64,000 nt of DNA from Flavobacterium fluvii (GCF_900129545.1 NZ_FQWB01000001.1:124001-188000); one strand, 5' to 3'. Shown: positions 9,719 through 19,750, counted from the stretch's first letter. The notes: generated by a model not told the origin, from the sequence alone. Program-made: numbers and translations.

Positions 9719-10543
9719 ATGAAACGGATTTTAGTACCAACCGATTTTTCAATATATTCCAAGGAAGCTTTAAAACTAGCCTCGCAAATTGCCAGAAAGC
9801 ACGACAGTGAAATCATTTTACTTCACATGCTGGAATTACCACACCAAGGAAGCGACCCTATGGGCGGTGGAAAAACAATTCCCGAGATTATGCTCTACAA
9901 AGAAATGGCGATCAGCAATCTGGAGGAATTAATGGATTCAGACTATCTAAAAGGAATCAATGTTTCCGAGGCCGTTGAATTCAAAAGTGTACACAAAGGC
10001 ATTTTAGACTCCTGCGAAAAAAACAATGTTGATTTAATCATAATGGGCTCTCATGGAACATCTGGATTCGATGAATTACTGATAGGCTCCAATGCCGAAA
10101 AAGTGGTTCGATATTCAAAAATCCCTGTTTTGGTCGTAAAAAAAGAAGCAAAGGACTTCAAGGCGAAGAATTTTGTTTTTGCTTCCGATTTTTCGAAAGA
10201 AACCCGAAAACCATTCAGAAAAATGCTTGAATTTGCAAAAATTTTCGATTCAAATCTGTATTTGGTAATGATCAGCACCCCCAATAGCTTCAAAACCACT
10301 CATGACGCCGAAAGAATTATACGTGATTTTGTTGCAAATTATGAAATTGAAAACTACTCTACCCATCTTTACAACGACACCAACATAGAGAACGGAATCA
10401 TTAATTTTGCCAATACAGTTGATGCCGATTTAATTGGAATATGTACCCACGGCAGAACCGGCTTATCTCATTTTTTTAACGGAAGCATCGGTGAAGAACT
10501 GGTAAATCACGCCTTGAAACCCGTAATAACTTTCAAAATCTGA
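9719..10543 (+). CDS. Universal stress protein, tandem UspA domains
   Basis: 274 aa from the ATG at 9719 (MKRILVPTDFS, the classic Usp start); an in-frame extension upstream is discarded as it is only T-rich leader. Two Usp folds in tandem: residues 1-about 145, ending in the ATP-binding-type motif GSHGTSGFDELLIGSNAEKVV, and about 150-274 with a second copy (GICTHGRTGLSHFFNGSIGEELV). Cytoplasmic; the family is linked to stress and energy limitation. Divergent from rimP and followed by a terminator shared with tRNA-Gln. Confidence 0.9.
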   Translation: MKRILVPTDFSIYSKEALKLASQIARKHDSEIILLHMLELPHQGSDPMGGGKTIPEIMLYKEMAISNLEELMDSDYLKGINVSEAVEFKSVHKGILDSCEKNNVDLIIMGSHGTSGFDELLIGSNAEKVVRYSKIPVLVVKKEAKDFKAKNFVFASDFSKETRKPFRKMLEFAKIFDSNLYLVMISTPNSFKTTHDAERIIRDFVANYEIENYSTHLYNDTNIENGIINFANTVDADLIGICTHGRTGLSHFFNGSIGEELVNHALKPVITFKI

Positions 10544-10580
10544 TACTTACGAAAGTCACAAACCTTTACCATTGGACATA

Positions 10581-10614
10581 AAAAAAACCTCTCAAATCAT
10601 CGAGAGGTTTTTTT
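10581..10614. terminator. Bidirectional terminator between the usp gene and tRNA-Gln
   Basis: A 13-bp inverted repeat (AAAAAAACCTCTC and its complement) with an 8-nt loop. It gives a hairpin plus T-tract on both strands, serving the usp gene (+) and tRNA-Gln (-). Confidence 0.88.
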
Positions 10615-10615
10615 G

Positions 10616-10686
10616 TTGGTCTACAAGGACTCGAACCTTGAAAGACTGCACCAAAAACAGTTGTGTTACCATTACACCATAGACCA
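10616..10686 (-). tRNA. tRNA-Gln (anticodon TTG)
   Basis: On the minus strand the acceptor arms TGGTCTA and TAGACCA pair over 7 bp. The D-arm is GTGTAATGGTAACAC, the anticodon stem ACTGT/GCAGT closes the loop TTTTGGT with anticodon TTG, and the T-arm contains GGTTCGAGTCC. 71 nt with discriminator A; the CCA end is not encoded. Its own promoter lies at 10710-10739. Confidence 0.95.
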
Positions 10687-10709
10687 ATTCCATTGCTGTT
10701 AAGCGAGTG

Positions 10710-10739
10710 CAAATTTAATACAATTTTTAATTTGTACAA
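10710..10739 (-). promoter_or_regulatory. Promoter of tRNA-Gln
   Basis: Minus strand: TTG (10739-10737), 19-bp spacer, TAAATTTG (10717-10710). Both boxes match. The -7 box ends 23 bp before the tRNA 5' end. Confidence 0.75.
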
Positions 10740-10923
10740 ATTTTTTAATCTCTTTTTATGAAAAAAAAATTAATTGTCGACTTCTGCAACCGTAAACGTT
10801 TAACAAACAACACTGTCGCAAAGTACAATTTGTTTTTGGAAATTTTTGTTAATGCCCGTGACATTAAATAAAAAAACATTTTCTTTGTGTTTCGAAAATA
10901 AAACTAAATTTTAGTCCTAAAAT

Positions 10924-13900
10924 ATGGCAACATTCAATTTCAACAAATGGAATACAATCACCGGTTGGTGTGTCTTTGCAATCGCTTTACTAACTTACAC
11001 ACTCACGGTTGAACCCACAATGAGCTTTTGGGATTGCGGCGAATACATTTCAACTTCGGCAAAACTCGAAGTAGGACATCCTCCAGGAGCTCCATTATTC
11101 CAAATGATTGGTGCCTTTTTCGCCATGTTTGCAATGGACGACAAACACGTTGCCTTGATGGTAAACATGATGTCCGTTTTTTCGAGTGCCTTTACCATAT
11201 TATTTATGTTTTGGTCGTCATCGATGATCTTGAAAAAAATAATTTCACAATTTTCAGAACTAGACAAAAACAATTCCATTGTAATTCTTGGCAGTTCTTT
11301 TGTGGGCGCTTTGGCTTATACATTTTCAGACAGTTTCTGGGCCAGTGCCGTAGAAGCCGAAGTTTATGCGATGGCCTCCTTGTTTATAGCCTTGCTTTTT
11401 TGGCTGGGTTTACGTTGGGAACAAGACATGGATTCACCAAGAGGCAATAAATGGTTATTGATAATTTCACTGGTAGTTGGACTTACATTTGGAGTCCACT
11501 TTATGGCATTGTTGACCATTCCTGCCATAGGATTTCTTTATTATTTCAAACACTATAAAGTAGTCACCGTCAAGAATTTCATCATTGCCAATGTGGTCGT
11601 AATAGCCATATTGCTGTTTATTTTCAAATTATTGTTGCCTTTGACAATGGCTTTCTTTGGTAAAACCGAAGTTTTTATGGTCAACGAATTAGGCTTGCCT
11701 TTTAACTCAGGAACTATTTTTGTCGTTATACTTTTCATCGCATTCTTTTATTTCGGATTAAAATACACCCGCGACAAAGGTTATGTTCACTTCAACACCC
11801 TTATATTGTGCATTCTGTTCATCTTGATTGGTTTTTCCACTTGGATGATGCTGCCGATTCGCGCCAATGCAAACACGGTCATAAACGAAAACAAACCTTC
11901 GGATGCCCGTGAAGTTTTAGCTTATTACAACAGGGAACAATACGGTTCAAACCCATTGTTTTATGGTCCACAATACACCGAAGCTTTTGCCGGTTTAGAC
12001 AAAAACAATCCGTATTTAGACAAAGCTCCCAACTACGAAAGGGATTATAGAACCGGGAAATATGTTATCGTGAATAATTTCAAAAATGCGGAACAAAATA
12101 GCGATGATGCCCAAAAAACCATTTTGCCTAGACTCTGGAGCAGTGAAAACATCGAAAGTTACATCAACTTTACAAATCCACCAGAATTCCGATTAAATCC
12201 TGATTATCCTTACGAAGAAGATTTGCAACAATACGGAATTGACCCTAGTCAACTCTCCGAAGAAGATTACAACAAAGCCATTGGCCAACTAAAAGGGGAA
12301 GTGGAAAAAACCGTAATCGAATTCAGGAAAGCTTATTCTCAAAAACAAATTGACAATGAAGGCTATGTGAAATTCTTGAGAAGTTATGACAAGTATTTAA
12401 TTGTCGAAAAACCTGCAACAGCCGACAACTTGAGATTTATGGTGGAATACCAATTTGGCTATATGTACTTCAGGTATTTAATGTGGAATTTTGTTGGACG
12501 CCAAAACGACATTCAAGGAAGATATGGTTATCAAGATGGAAACTGGCTTAGCGGCATTACATTCATAGACGAATTGCATTTAGGCACTCAACAAAACCTG
12601 CCATCGGATGTATTGAACAACAAAGGACGCAATGTCTATTTCTTTTTACCTTTAATTTTGGGACTTATTGGTATAATGTATCACGCCGGCAAGGATAGAA
12701 AAAGTTTTTATGTCCTTTTGGTACTGTTCCTGTTTATGGGAATTGCATTAAAAATTTACCTTAACGAAAGACCTTTTGAACCCCGAGAAAGAGATTATGC
12801 TTTAGTGGGCTCTTTTTATGTTTTTGCCATTTGGATAGGATTTGGAGTATATGCATTATACGAAAGTGCCCGAAATTATTTGGCTCCTAAAATAGCCGGA
12901 CCAATAATTATCGCAGCTTCTTTACTGGCCGTTCCGGTTCTTATGGCTTGCCAAAACTGGGATGACCACGATCGTTCAGGCAAATATACCGCAACGGCAT
13001 TGGCGAAAGCCTATTTGAATTCCTGCGATCCAAATGCTATTTTGTTTACCATTGGCGACAATGACACCTTCCCGCTTTGGTATGCGCAAGAGATTGAGCA
13101 CGTCCGAACCGACGTAAAAATTGTAAACACGAGTTTGTTCATGACCGATTGGTATATTGACCAAATGAAAACCAAAACCTACGAATCAAATCCGTTGCCT
13201 ATTTCATTTACCCATCATGAATACGTGGGTGACAAACTAGATTATGTGGCTCATATTCCAAAAACAGAAAGTCGTTGGGATATCAAGGATTTTATCAATT
13301 TTATTAAAAATCCAAAATCTACCGTTGAGATGCAAAATGGACAAACCATCCATTTTTATCCAACCAATAAAATCAGGATTCCAATTGACAAAAACACAAT
13401 TATCCAAAATAAAGTCGTGGCCGCAAAATACAATGATTCCATCGTGCCGTTTATAGACATTGACATCAAAGGAAATGCACTATACAAAAACAGGTTGATG
13501 ATGCTTGACGTCTTGGCCAACAACAATTGGAAAAGACCCATCTATTTTAGCCCTGGCGCTTTTGACGATGAAGATTATTTATGGATGAAAAACTTCCTTC
13601 AATTAGAAGGAATGGTCTATAAATTGGTTCCAATCCAAACAAAAATCGACAAAGACACCAATCCAATGGATATGGGAGGACTCGATGCCGACAAAATGTA
13701 CTCCATCGTCATGAAATGGGATTGGGGCAACAGCAATGGAGATATTTATCACGATCCAGAAACCAGAAAAAACAGTATTTCCTATCGATCAGTTCTCTCT
13801 AGATTGATGGATAAATTGATTGCCGAAGGAAAAATGGACAAGGCGAAAAACGTTATTGAACTAGCCATGGCAAAAATGCCTTTGGAGAAATTTGGTTATT

Positions 13901-14196
13901 ACTCCATGGTAGAACCTTTTGCCAAAGGATATTATCAAGTGGGCGAAAAAGCAAAAGCACAAAAACTTTTGGAAAAATTGATAACAAAATACCAAGAAAA
14001 CCTGAACTATTATGGAAAACTTGGACTTTCAGACCAAAATGACATTGCCATTGACATCATTACCGACATTGAACGTTACAGAAGCCTGTTGCATGTAATG
14101 AAAGAAAACGACGATACCCCTTTTTACAATAAAAACAGGTCAGCATTCAATACCTACATCAAGATATTCGAGCATTTTGGACGTGATAGAGAATAA
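10924..14196 (+). CDS. GT117-type (DUF2723) polytopic membrane protein, TMEM260-like, with C-terminal repeats
   Basis: 1090 aa. The N-terminal part is a multi-spanning membrane domain carrying the family signature WDCGEY at 36-41 and GHPPGAP at 51-57 in a periplasmic loop. The acidic residues recall the catalytic loop of lipid-linked sugar transferases, and the family is related to the eukaryotic protein O-mannosyltransferase TMEM260. A long soluble insert lies at about 320-570, more membrane segments at about 575-680, and the C-terminal 350 residues are soluble with TPR-like helices at the end. The likely role is transfer of a sugar to exported proteins; donor and acceptor are not known. Monocistronic, with a terminator at 14223. 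Confidence 0.8.
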   Translation: MATFNFNKWNTITGWCVFAIALLTYTLTVEPTMSFWDCGEYISTSAKLEVGHPPGAPLFQMIGAFFAMFAMDDKHVALMVNMMSVFSSAFTILFMFWSSSMILKKIISQFSELDKNNSIVILGSSFVGALAYTFSDSFWASAVEAEVYAMASLFIALLFWLGLRWEQDMDSPRGNKWLLIISLVVGLTFGVHFMALLTIPAIGFLYYFKHYKVVTVKNFIIANVVVIAILLFIFKLLLPLTMAFFGKTEVFMVNELGLPFNSGTIFVVILFIAFFYFGLKYTRDKGYVHFNTLILCILFILIGFSTWMMLPIRANANTVINENKPSDAREVLAYYNREQYGSNPLFYGPQYTEAFAGLDKNNPYLDKAPNYERDYRTGKYVIVNNFKNAEQNSDDAQKTILPRLWSSENIESYINFTNPPEFRLNPDYPYEEDLQQYGIDPSQLSEEDYNKAIGQLKGEVEKTVIEFRKAYSQKQIDNEGYVKFLRSYDKYLIVEKPATADNLRFMVEYQFGYMYFRYLMWNFVGRQNDIQGRYGYQDGNWLSGITFIDELHLGTQQNLPSDVLNNKGRNVYFFLPLILGLIGIMYHAGKDRKSFYVLLVLFLFMGIALKIYLNERPFEPRERDYALVGSFYVFAIWIGFGVYALYESARNYLAPKIAGPIIIAASLLAVPVLMACQNWDDHDRSGKYTATALAKAYLNSCDPNAILFTIGDNDTFPLWYAQEIEHVRTDVKIVNTSLFMTDWYIDQMKTKTYESNPLPISFTHHEYVGDKLDYVAHIPKTESRWDIKDFINFIKNPKSTVEMQNGQTIHFYPTNKIRIPIDKNTIIQNKVVAAKYNDSIVPFIDIDIKGNALYKNRLMMLDVLANNNWKRPIYFSPGAFDDEDYLWMKNFLQLEGMVYKLVPIQTKIDKDTNPMDMGGLDADKMYSIVMKWDWGNSNGDIYHDPETRKNSISYRSVLSRLMDKLIAEGKMDKAKNVIELAMAKMPLEKFGYYSMVEPFAKGYYQVGEKAKAQKLLEKLITKYQENLNYYGKLGLSDQNDIAIDIITDIERYRSLLHVMKENDDTPFYNKNRSAFNTYIKIFEHFGRDRE

Positions 14197-14222
14197 CAAA
14201 TTTTAAAAAGATGGATAATTAG

Positions 14223-14261
14223 AAAAATGTAGCGCTATGAAAAATGCCGCTACATTTTTTT
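14223..14261 (+). terminator. Terminator of the GT117-type gene
   Basis: A 12-bp inverted repeat (AAAAATGTAGCG and its complement) with a 13-nt loop, followed by T7. Confidence 0.8.
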
Positions 14262-14287
14262 GTTTTAATTGATAAAAACTTAAAATC

Positions 14288-14938
14288 ATGAGTTTCTACT
14301 GGATAAAAACAAATAGCCTCATCAAAACAATATTCTCGAATTATGTTTGGGATGTACCCAATACAGAAAACAAAATCTACCTTACTTTTGACGATGGCCC
14401 AACTCCAGAAATAACCCAATGGGTTCTCGAAGAGCTGCAAAAATACAATGCCAAAGCCACTTTTTTTTGCATCGGCAAGAATATTGAAAAGCACCCAGAG
14501 ATTTTCGAAAAAGTAATTAACAATGGCCATTCTATCGGGAACCACACTTTTAATCATTTAAACGGCTGGAAAACTTCAACTGAAGAATATTTAGAAAATG
14601 TCAAATTGTGCGAATCCTCAATTTCAAATCTAAAATCTAAAATCTGCACTCTAAAATCTGCACTCTTTCGTCCGCCTTACGGCAAAATAAAAAGCTCGCA
14701 ATCCAAAAAACTGCGACAATTGGGATACAAAATAATTATGTGGGATGTTTTGAGTGCGGATTATGATACCACCATTACTCCAGAAAAATGTCTGGAAAAT
14801 GTTTTAAAGAATATAAACTCGGGAAGCATAATCGTATTCCACGACAGTGTTAAAGCATTTCCAAACTTGAAATATACTTTACCAAAAGCATTGGAATATT
14901 GTGCAGCAAAAGGATTTGTGTTTGAAAAACTAGATTAA
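14288..14938 (+). CDS. Polysaccharide deacetylase family protein (NodB homology domain)
   Basis: 216 aa. The NodB fold covers nearly the whole protein: TFDDGP with the metal/catalytic pair D35-D36, the metal-binding HTFNH at 86-90, and RPPYG at 128-132. Members remove N- or O-acetyl groups from cell-wall or surface polysaccharides. No clear signal peptide, so it may act in the cytoplasm or at the membrane through the N-terminal segment. Residues about 113-125, just before RPPYG, are coded by a short repeated DNA motif (AAATCT units) that looks like an in-frame insertion. The stop overlaps the convergent thioredoxin-like gene by 4 bp. Confidence 0.9.
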   Translation: MSFYWIKTNSLIKTIFSNYVWDVPNTENKIYLTFDDGPTPEITQWVLEELQKYNAKATFFCIGKNIEKHPEIFEKVINNGHSIGNHTFNHLNGWKTSTEEYLENVKLCESSISNLKSKICTLKSALFRPPYGKIKSSQSKKLRQLGYKIIMWDVLSADYDTTITPEKCLENVLKNINSGSIIVFHDSVKAFPNLKYTLPKALEYCAAKGFVFEKLD

Positions 14939-15231
14939 AGTTGTTCTTGAACCAAGCCAATTATGGTATTTGCGTCTAATTCTCCAGATTGTCTCCAGAT
15001 CATTTGACCTCCTTTATATATCATTAAAGTAGGAAGTCCTTTGATACGCAAGGCATCGGCTAGTTCTTGATTTTTATCAACATCAATTTTTATCACTTTT
15101 GCCTTATCGCCTAAAGCTGCGGCAACATCCCGAATTACAGGATGCATCGAGACAGATGATTCATTCCAATCTGTGTAAAAATCAATCAACACAGGGACTT
15201 GAGTGCTTATAAGTTCTCCAAATTTTGACAT
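14935..15231 (-). CDS. Thioredoxin-fold protein lacking the CXXC active site
   Basis: 98 aa, the length of a thioredoxin. The fold is recognisable: strand VPVLIDFYTDW, the position of WCGPC, and the cis-proline loop GLPT (P67). The active-site motif reads WNESS at 22-26, so both redox cysteines are absent (Asn23 and Ser26), and no other Cys occurs. It cannot act as a dithiol reductase; a binding or chaperone role is possible but inferred. Convergent with the NodB gene. Confidence 0.88.
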   Translation of the reverse strand: MSKFGELISTQVPVLIDFYTDWNESSVSMHPVIRDVAAALGDKAKVIKIDVDKNQELADALRIKGLPTLMIYKGGQMIWRQSGELDANTIIGLVQEQL

Positions 15232-15305
15232 AAAATCAACGAATTTAATTTTTTAAATCTATTGCAAAGAGATAATTATTTTACAAATGTAGCATTTTAA
15301 ACGAA

Positions 15306-16541
15306 TTAAGCTACACTCATCCCTTTTTTTAGTTCGATGACCGTAATTTCGGGCATAATTCCTACCCTTCCAGGATAAGCATGGTATCCAAAACCACGAT
15401 TTACATAAATATATTTTCCTGCTTTTTCATACAACCCAGCCCATTGATCATAAACATATTGTGCCGGACTCCATTTGAAAAAACCGGGAATTTCAATTCC
15501 GAATTGCAAGCCGTGTGTATGTCCCGAAAGGGTTAAATGGAAATCTTTAGGATGATTGTTTACTTCAGCATCCCAATGACTTGGGTCGTGAGTCATCAAA
15601 ATTTTGAATTCTTCTTTGGACAAGCCTTCGGAAGCTTTGCGTAAATCGCCTGCTTTCTTGAATTTGACACCCCAATTTTCGACACCTACCAAAGCTATTT
15701 TGTCGGATCCTTTTTCAATCAAGGCATGCTCGTTCAGCATCAACTTGAAATCAATTTGTCCATATAAATTCTTGATGTTTTGAAAATTCTCTTCTTTAGC
15801 TGCTTGCGACGGCCAAGCAATATATTCGCCATAATCATGATTTCCGAGCACCGAATATTTTCCGTATTTGTGTGTTTTGATTCTTTTAAAAGTATCAATC
15901 CAATTACTCATTTCTTTCGCATGGGTGTTGACAATATCGCCGGTAAACAAAATTATGTCCGAACCTTGTTCGTTAATCAAATCTATGGCGTAATTTATTT
16001 TTTCCGGATTGTCAAAGCTTCCACTATGAACATCTGATATTTGGGTAATGGTAAAACCGTCGAAAGCATCAGGCAAATCAGGAAAAAAGATTTGTTGTTT
16101 AATTACTTTGTAATTGTATTTCCCGAAAGTCATCCCATAAATCAAGGAACTGAATGGAATCGCCGCCAATGTCAATGCAATTTGGCTCACAAATTTTCTT
16201 CGTTCAGGAAAGAAAGAACTGCTTTTATTTTGACTTATGAAATGAGTCATTGTCCCCGATAAAAGTCTGTAAATATCTTCCAAAAGCAATACAAGGGTCA
16301 AAAGTATTTTTGGCAAAAAAGTCAACAACAACAGTCCCAATGTCATCATCGTCATTTTAGTCTGTCCCACACTCCTGTCAAAATGCATGAATTGATAAGC
16401 AATAAAACCAATTATGGCTATTGAAAAAATTAGATAAGCAGTTAAAAACCATCGAACATTAGTCAATAATTTAACAACTTGAAAGGAATAAAATTCAATA
16501 ATTACAACAACTAATATAAATAGCGTTAAGCGAAGCATCAT
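15306..16541 (-). CDS. Membrane-anchored metallophosphoesterase (YkuE-like)
   Basis: 411 aa. Three to four N-terminal transmembrane segments (about 1-100), then a linker with a possible Tat-like RRKFVSQIALTLAA segment, and a calcineurin-like phosphoesterase domain from about 150. The metal ligands are visible in order: SDVHSG, FTGDIVN, LGNHDYG, MTHDPSHW, LSGHTHGLQ. The substrate is unknown; relatives hydrolyse phosphate esters of lipids such as UDP-diacylglucosamine or other small phosphoesters. Monocistronic. Confidence 0.88.
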   Translation of the reverse strand: MMLRLTLFILVVVIIEFYSFQVVKLLTNVRWFLTAYLIFSIAIIGFIAYQFMHFDRSVGQTKMTMMTLGLLLLTFLPKILLTLVLLLEDIYRLLSGTMTHFISQNKSSSFFPERRKFVSQIALTLAAIPFSSLIYGMTFGKYNYKVIKQQIFFPDLPDAFDGFTITQISDVHSGSFDNPEKINYAIDLINEQGSDIILFTGDIVNTHAKEMSNWIDTFKRIKTHKYGKYSVLGNHDYGEYIAWPSQAAKEENFQNIKNLYGQIDFKLMLNEHALIEKGSDKIALVGVENWGVKFKKAGDLRKASEGLSKEEFKILMTHDPSHWDAEVNNHPKDFHLTLSGHTHGLQFGIEIPGFFKWSPAQYVYDQWAGLYEKAGKYIYVNRGFGYHAYPGRVGIMPEITVIELKKGMSVA

Positions 16542-16555
16542 TCTGTGTTTTTTAG

Positions 16556-16563
16556 CAAAAGTA
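16556..16563 (-). promoter_or_regulatory. -7 element of the metallophosphoesterase gene; rest of the 16564-16860 gap empty
   Basis: The minus strand reads TACTTTTG, a full match to TAnnTTTG, 15 bp before the start. No -33 box at normal spacing. The remainder of the intergenic region up to polA at 16861 is A+T-rich with no gene or clear structure that I can see. Confidence 0.45.
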
Positions 16564-16860
16564 AATAACTAGTTAGTTTTATTACTTTTATTAATTCAAA
16601 TTTAACTAAAACCACATCAAAAAACAGTACAAATTTTACTCCAAAATTTAAAAAGACTGACAAATCACTTTATCTACATCTCTAATTTCATCGTTTTTAA
16701 ATTTAGAATTTATTAAATGTATCCCGACAAAATGGAGATTGATTTGGTAAAATAATATTCAACCACACGCCAACTTTTGACTGCCAAAGCATTAAAATTA
16801 TCAAAAATGAAAAGACTTATTAAAACCCAATTGCTTATTTTTACAAACTAAATTTTTTAT

Positions 16861-19746
16861 ATGTCAGTCCAAAAACGCCTTTTCCTGCTCGATGCTTACG
16901 CTTTAATCTTTCGCGGTTATTTTGCTTTTATCAAAAACCCAAGAATCAACTCGAAAGGAATGGATACGTCCGCCATTATGGGATTCATGAATGCCTTGAT
17001 GGACGTCATCAAACGAGAAAAACCCGATCATTTAGCCGTGGCTTTTGACAAAGGCGGAAGCACTTACCGCTACGAAATGTACCAAGAATACAAAGCACAT
17101 CGCGACGAAACTCCCGAAGCCATAAAAATTGCCGTTCCCTATATTCAAGAATTGTTGAAGGCCATGCACATTCCCATTATTGAAGTTGCCGGTTTTGAAG
17201 CCGATGATTTGATTGGAACTTTGGCCAAGCAAGCCGAAAAAGAAGATTTCAAAGTTTATATGGTTACGCCGGACAAGGATTTTGCCCAATTGGTTTCCGA
17301 AAATATTTTTATGTACAAACCGGCTCGAATGGGGAACGACATCGAAATATGGGGAATTCCAGAAGTATTGGAAAAATTTGAAATCGAACGCCCAGAACAA
17401 GTAATAGATTTCCTTGGAATGATGGGTGACGCCGCCGATAATATACCAGGATTACCAGGTGTTGGCGAAAAGACAGCCAAGAAATTCTTGAAAGAATATG
17501 GCACGATGGAAAACCTTTTGGCCAACACGCATCAATTGAAAGGAGCCATAAAAGACAAAATTGAAGCCAATGCCGAATTGGGTTTGTTGTCCAAAAAATT
17601 AGCCGCAATCCTGCTGGATTGTCCCGTGACTTTCAACGCTGGAGACTACGAACTATCAAAACCTGATGTTGAAAAAACGGACGAATTATTCCAGGAATTG
17701 GAATTTCGCCAGATGAAAGCGCAGTTTGACAAATATTTTGGAACCGGAAAAGAATACGACGAAATCGACACGAACGGAAATGGAAACGGCAACAACAATG
17801 GAAACAGCATTGAAGTTGACAATGAAAAAATAGTTAAAAAAGCGCCTGCCAAAAAATCCAACGAAGACCAATTTGATTTATTTGGCTTTTCGGATGAAGA
17901 AAGTGGCGAGGTAAAATCGAGTTCGCATTATGCAACTTTGGAAAATACCGAACATTTTTACCAAATTATCCAAGGAGATTTTGCCGTAAAATTGCTGCTG
18001 CAAAACTTGATGAATCAAACTTCGGTTTGTTTTGACACCGAAACCACGGGAATTGACGCCTTGAATGCTGAATTGGTTGGGATGTCGTTTTCTTTCGAAA
18101 AAGGCAAAGCATTTTACGTTCCGTTTCCAGAAAATCAGGAAGAAGCACAAATTTTGGTTGACAAATTCAAACCATTTTTCGAAAATGAAAACATCGAAAA
18201 AATTGGTCAAAACGTCAAATATGATTTAAAAATCTTGTCCAATTACGGCGTTCAAATCAAAGGAAAATTATTCGACACGATGATTGCGCATTATTTGATC
18301 AATCCCGATATGCGTCACAATATGGATGTTTTAAGCGAAACTTACTTGAAATATTCTCCAAAATCAATTGAAGATTTAATTGGCAAAAAAGGCAAAGGCC
18401 AAAAAACAATGCGAGAAGTCGCCTTGGAAGACATCAAAGAATATGCTGCAGAAGATGCCGATATCACCTATCAATTGAAACAAAATTTCAGCCCGATTCT
18501 CGACAAAGCCGAAACCAAAAAACTGTTTGATGAAATAGAAATTCCTTTGATTCCTGTTTTGGCGGCAATGGAATTGGAAGGTATTAATCTTGATGTTCCT
18601 TTCCTTAAATCAATGTCGGTTGAAATGGCAAAAGAAAGCGCCGCCTTGGAACAAAAAATCTATGAAACGGCAGGCGAGAAATTCAATTTGGCTTCTCCAA
18701 AACAATTGGGAGACATTTTATTTGACAAATTAAAAATTGGCGGAGCCAAACAAAAAAAAACCAAAACCGGTCAATATGCCACTGGCGAAGAAATATTGAG
18801 TTATTTGGAAAAAGACAATCCGATTGTAAAAGACATTCTCGAATGGCGCCAAATGGTCAAATTGCAAAGCACCTATATTGATGCATTGCCGAACCAAGTT
18901 GACACAAAAACAGGTCGCGTTCACACCGATTATATGCAAACCGTTGCCGCAACGGGACGTTTGAGCTCCAATAATCCGAACTTGCAAAACATCCCTATTC
19001 GAACCGAAAGAGGACGATTGATTCGAAAAGCATTTATTCCTCGTGACGAAAATTACACCTTGATTTCTGCGGATTATTCGCAAATAGAATTACGAATCAT
19101 TGCCGCTTTGTCTGGGGAAGAAAACATGATAAAAGCGTTCCAAAACAACGAAGACATTCACAGAAGTACCGCTGCCAAAGTATTCAACGTGCCATTGGAA
19201 GAAGTGACCAAAGAACAACGCAGCAATGCCAAAACCGTGAATTTCGGAATTATTTATGGCGTTTCTGCGTTTGGATTGAGCAACCAAACCTCGCTTTCAC
19301 GAAAAGAAAGTGCCGAGTTGATTGATGCTTATTATGCAACCTATCCAAAACTAAAATCCTATATGGCCAATCAAGTGGATTTTGCAAGGGAACACGGTTA
19401 TGTGCAAACGGTTTTGGGAAGAAGACGTTATTTGAAAGATATTAATTCTGCCAATATGATGGTAAAAAGTGGAGCCGAACGAAATGCCGTAAACGCACCA
19501 ATTCAAGGTTCCGCCGCCGACATCATCAAAATTGCGATGATTAACATCCATAAAAAACTAACTTCTGAAAACTGGAAATCGAAAATGTTATTGCAGGTTC
19601 ACGATGAGCTTGTGTTTGATGTTCACAACTCGGAACTCGAAAAAATTCAACCGATGATCAAGCACGAAATGGAAAACGCCTTTAAAATGGATGTTCCGTT
19701 GGATGTGGAAATTGGAATGGGTAAAAATTGGTTGGAAGCACACTAG
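16861..19746 (+). CDS. polA: DNA polymerase I
   Basis: 961 aa. Repair and Okazaki-fragment polymerase. The 5'-3' exonuclease domain (1-about 290) starts LFLLDAYALIFRGYFAF and contains the GLPGVGEKTA helix-hairpin-helix near 200. A Gly/Asn-rich linker lies near 303-318. The 3'-5' exonuclease domain (from about 370) keeps FDTETTG near 390, so proofreading looks active. The polymerase domain has ADYSQIELR near 738 (motif A), the O-helix RSNAKTVNFGIIYG near 790 and VHDELVFD near 914 (motif C). All three activities look intact. No operon partner. Confidence 0.98.
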   Translation: MSVQKRLFLLDAYALIFRGYFAFIKNPRINSKGMDTSAIMGFMNALMDVIKREKPDHLAVAFDKGGSTYRYEMYQEYKAHRDETPEAIKIAVPYIQELLKAMHIPIIEVAGFEADDLIGTLAKQAEKEDFKVYMVTPDKDFAQLVSENIFMYKPARMGNDIEIWGIPEVLEKFEIERPEQVIDFLGMMGDAADNIPGLPGVGEKTAKKFLKEYGTMENLLANTHQLKGAIKDKIEANAELGLLSKKLAAILLDCPVTFNAGDYELSKPDVEKTDELFQELEFRQMKAQFDKYFGTGKEYDEIDTNGNGNGNNNGNSIEVDNEKIVKKAPAKKSNEDQFDLFGFSDEESGEVKSSSHYATLENTEHFYQIIQGDFAVKLLLQNLMNQTSVCFDTETTGIDALNAELVGMSFSFEKGKAFYVPFPENQEEAQILVDKFKPFFENENIEKIGQNVKYDLKILSNYGVQIKGKLFDTMIAHYLINPDMRHNMDVLSETYLKYSPKSIEDLIGKKGKGQKTMREVALEDIKEYAAEDADITYQLKQNFSPILDKAETKKLFDEIEIPLIPVLAAMELEGINLDVPFLKSMSVEMAKESAALEQKIYETAGEKFNLASPKQLGDILFDKLKIGGAKQKKTKTGQYATGEEILSYLEKDNPIVKDILEWRQMVKLQSTYIDALPNQVDTKTGRVHTDYMQTVAATGRLSSNNPNLQNIPIRTERGRLIRKAFIPRDENYTLISADYSQIELRIIAALSGEENMIKAFQNNEDIHRSTAAKVFNVPLEEVTKEQRSNAKTVNFGIIYGVSAFGLSNQTSLSRKESAELIDAYYATYPKLKSYMANQVDFAREHGYVQTVLGRRRYLKDINSANMMVKSGAERNAVNAPIQGSAADIIKIAMINIHKKLTSENWKSKMLLQVHDELVFDVHNSELEKIQPMIKHEMENAFKMDVPLDVEIGMGKNWLEAH

Positions 19747-19750
19747 AAAA

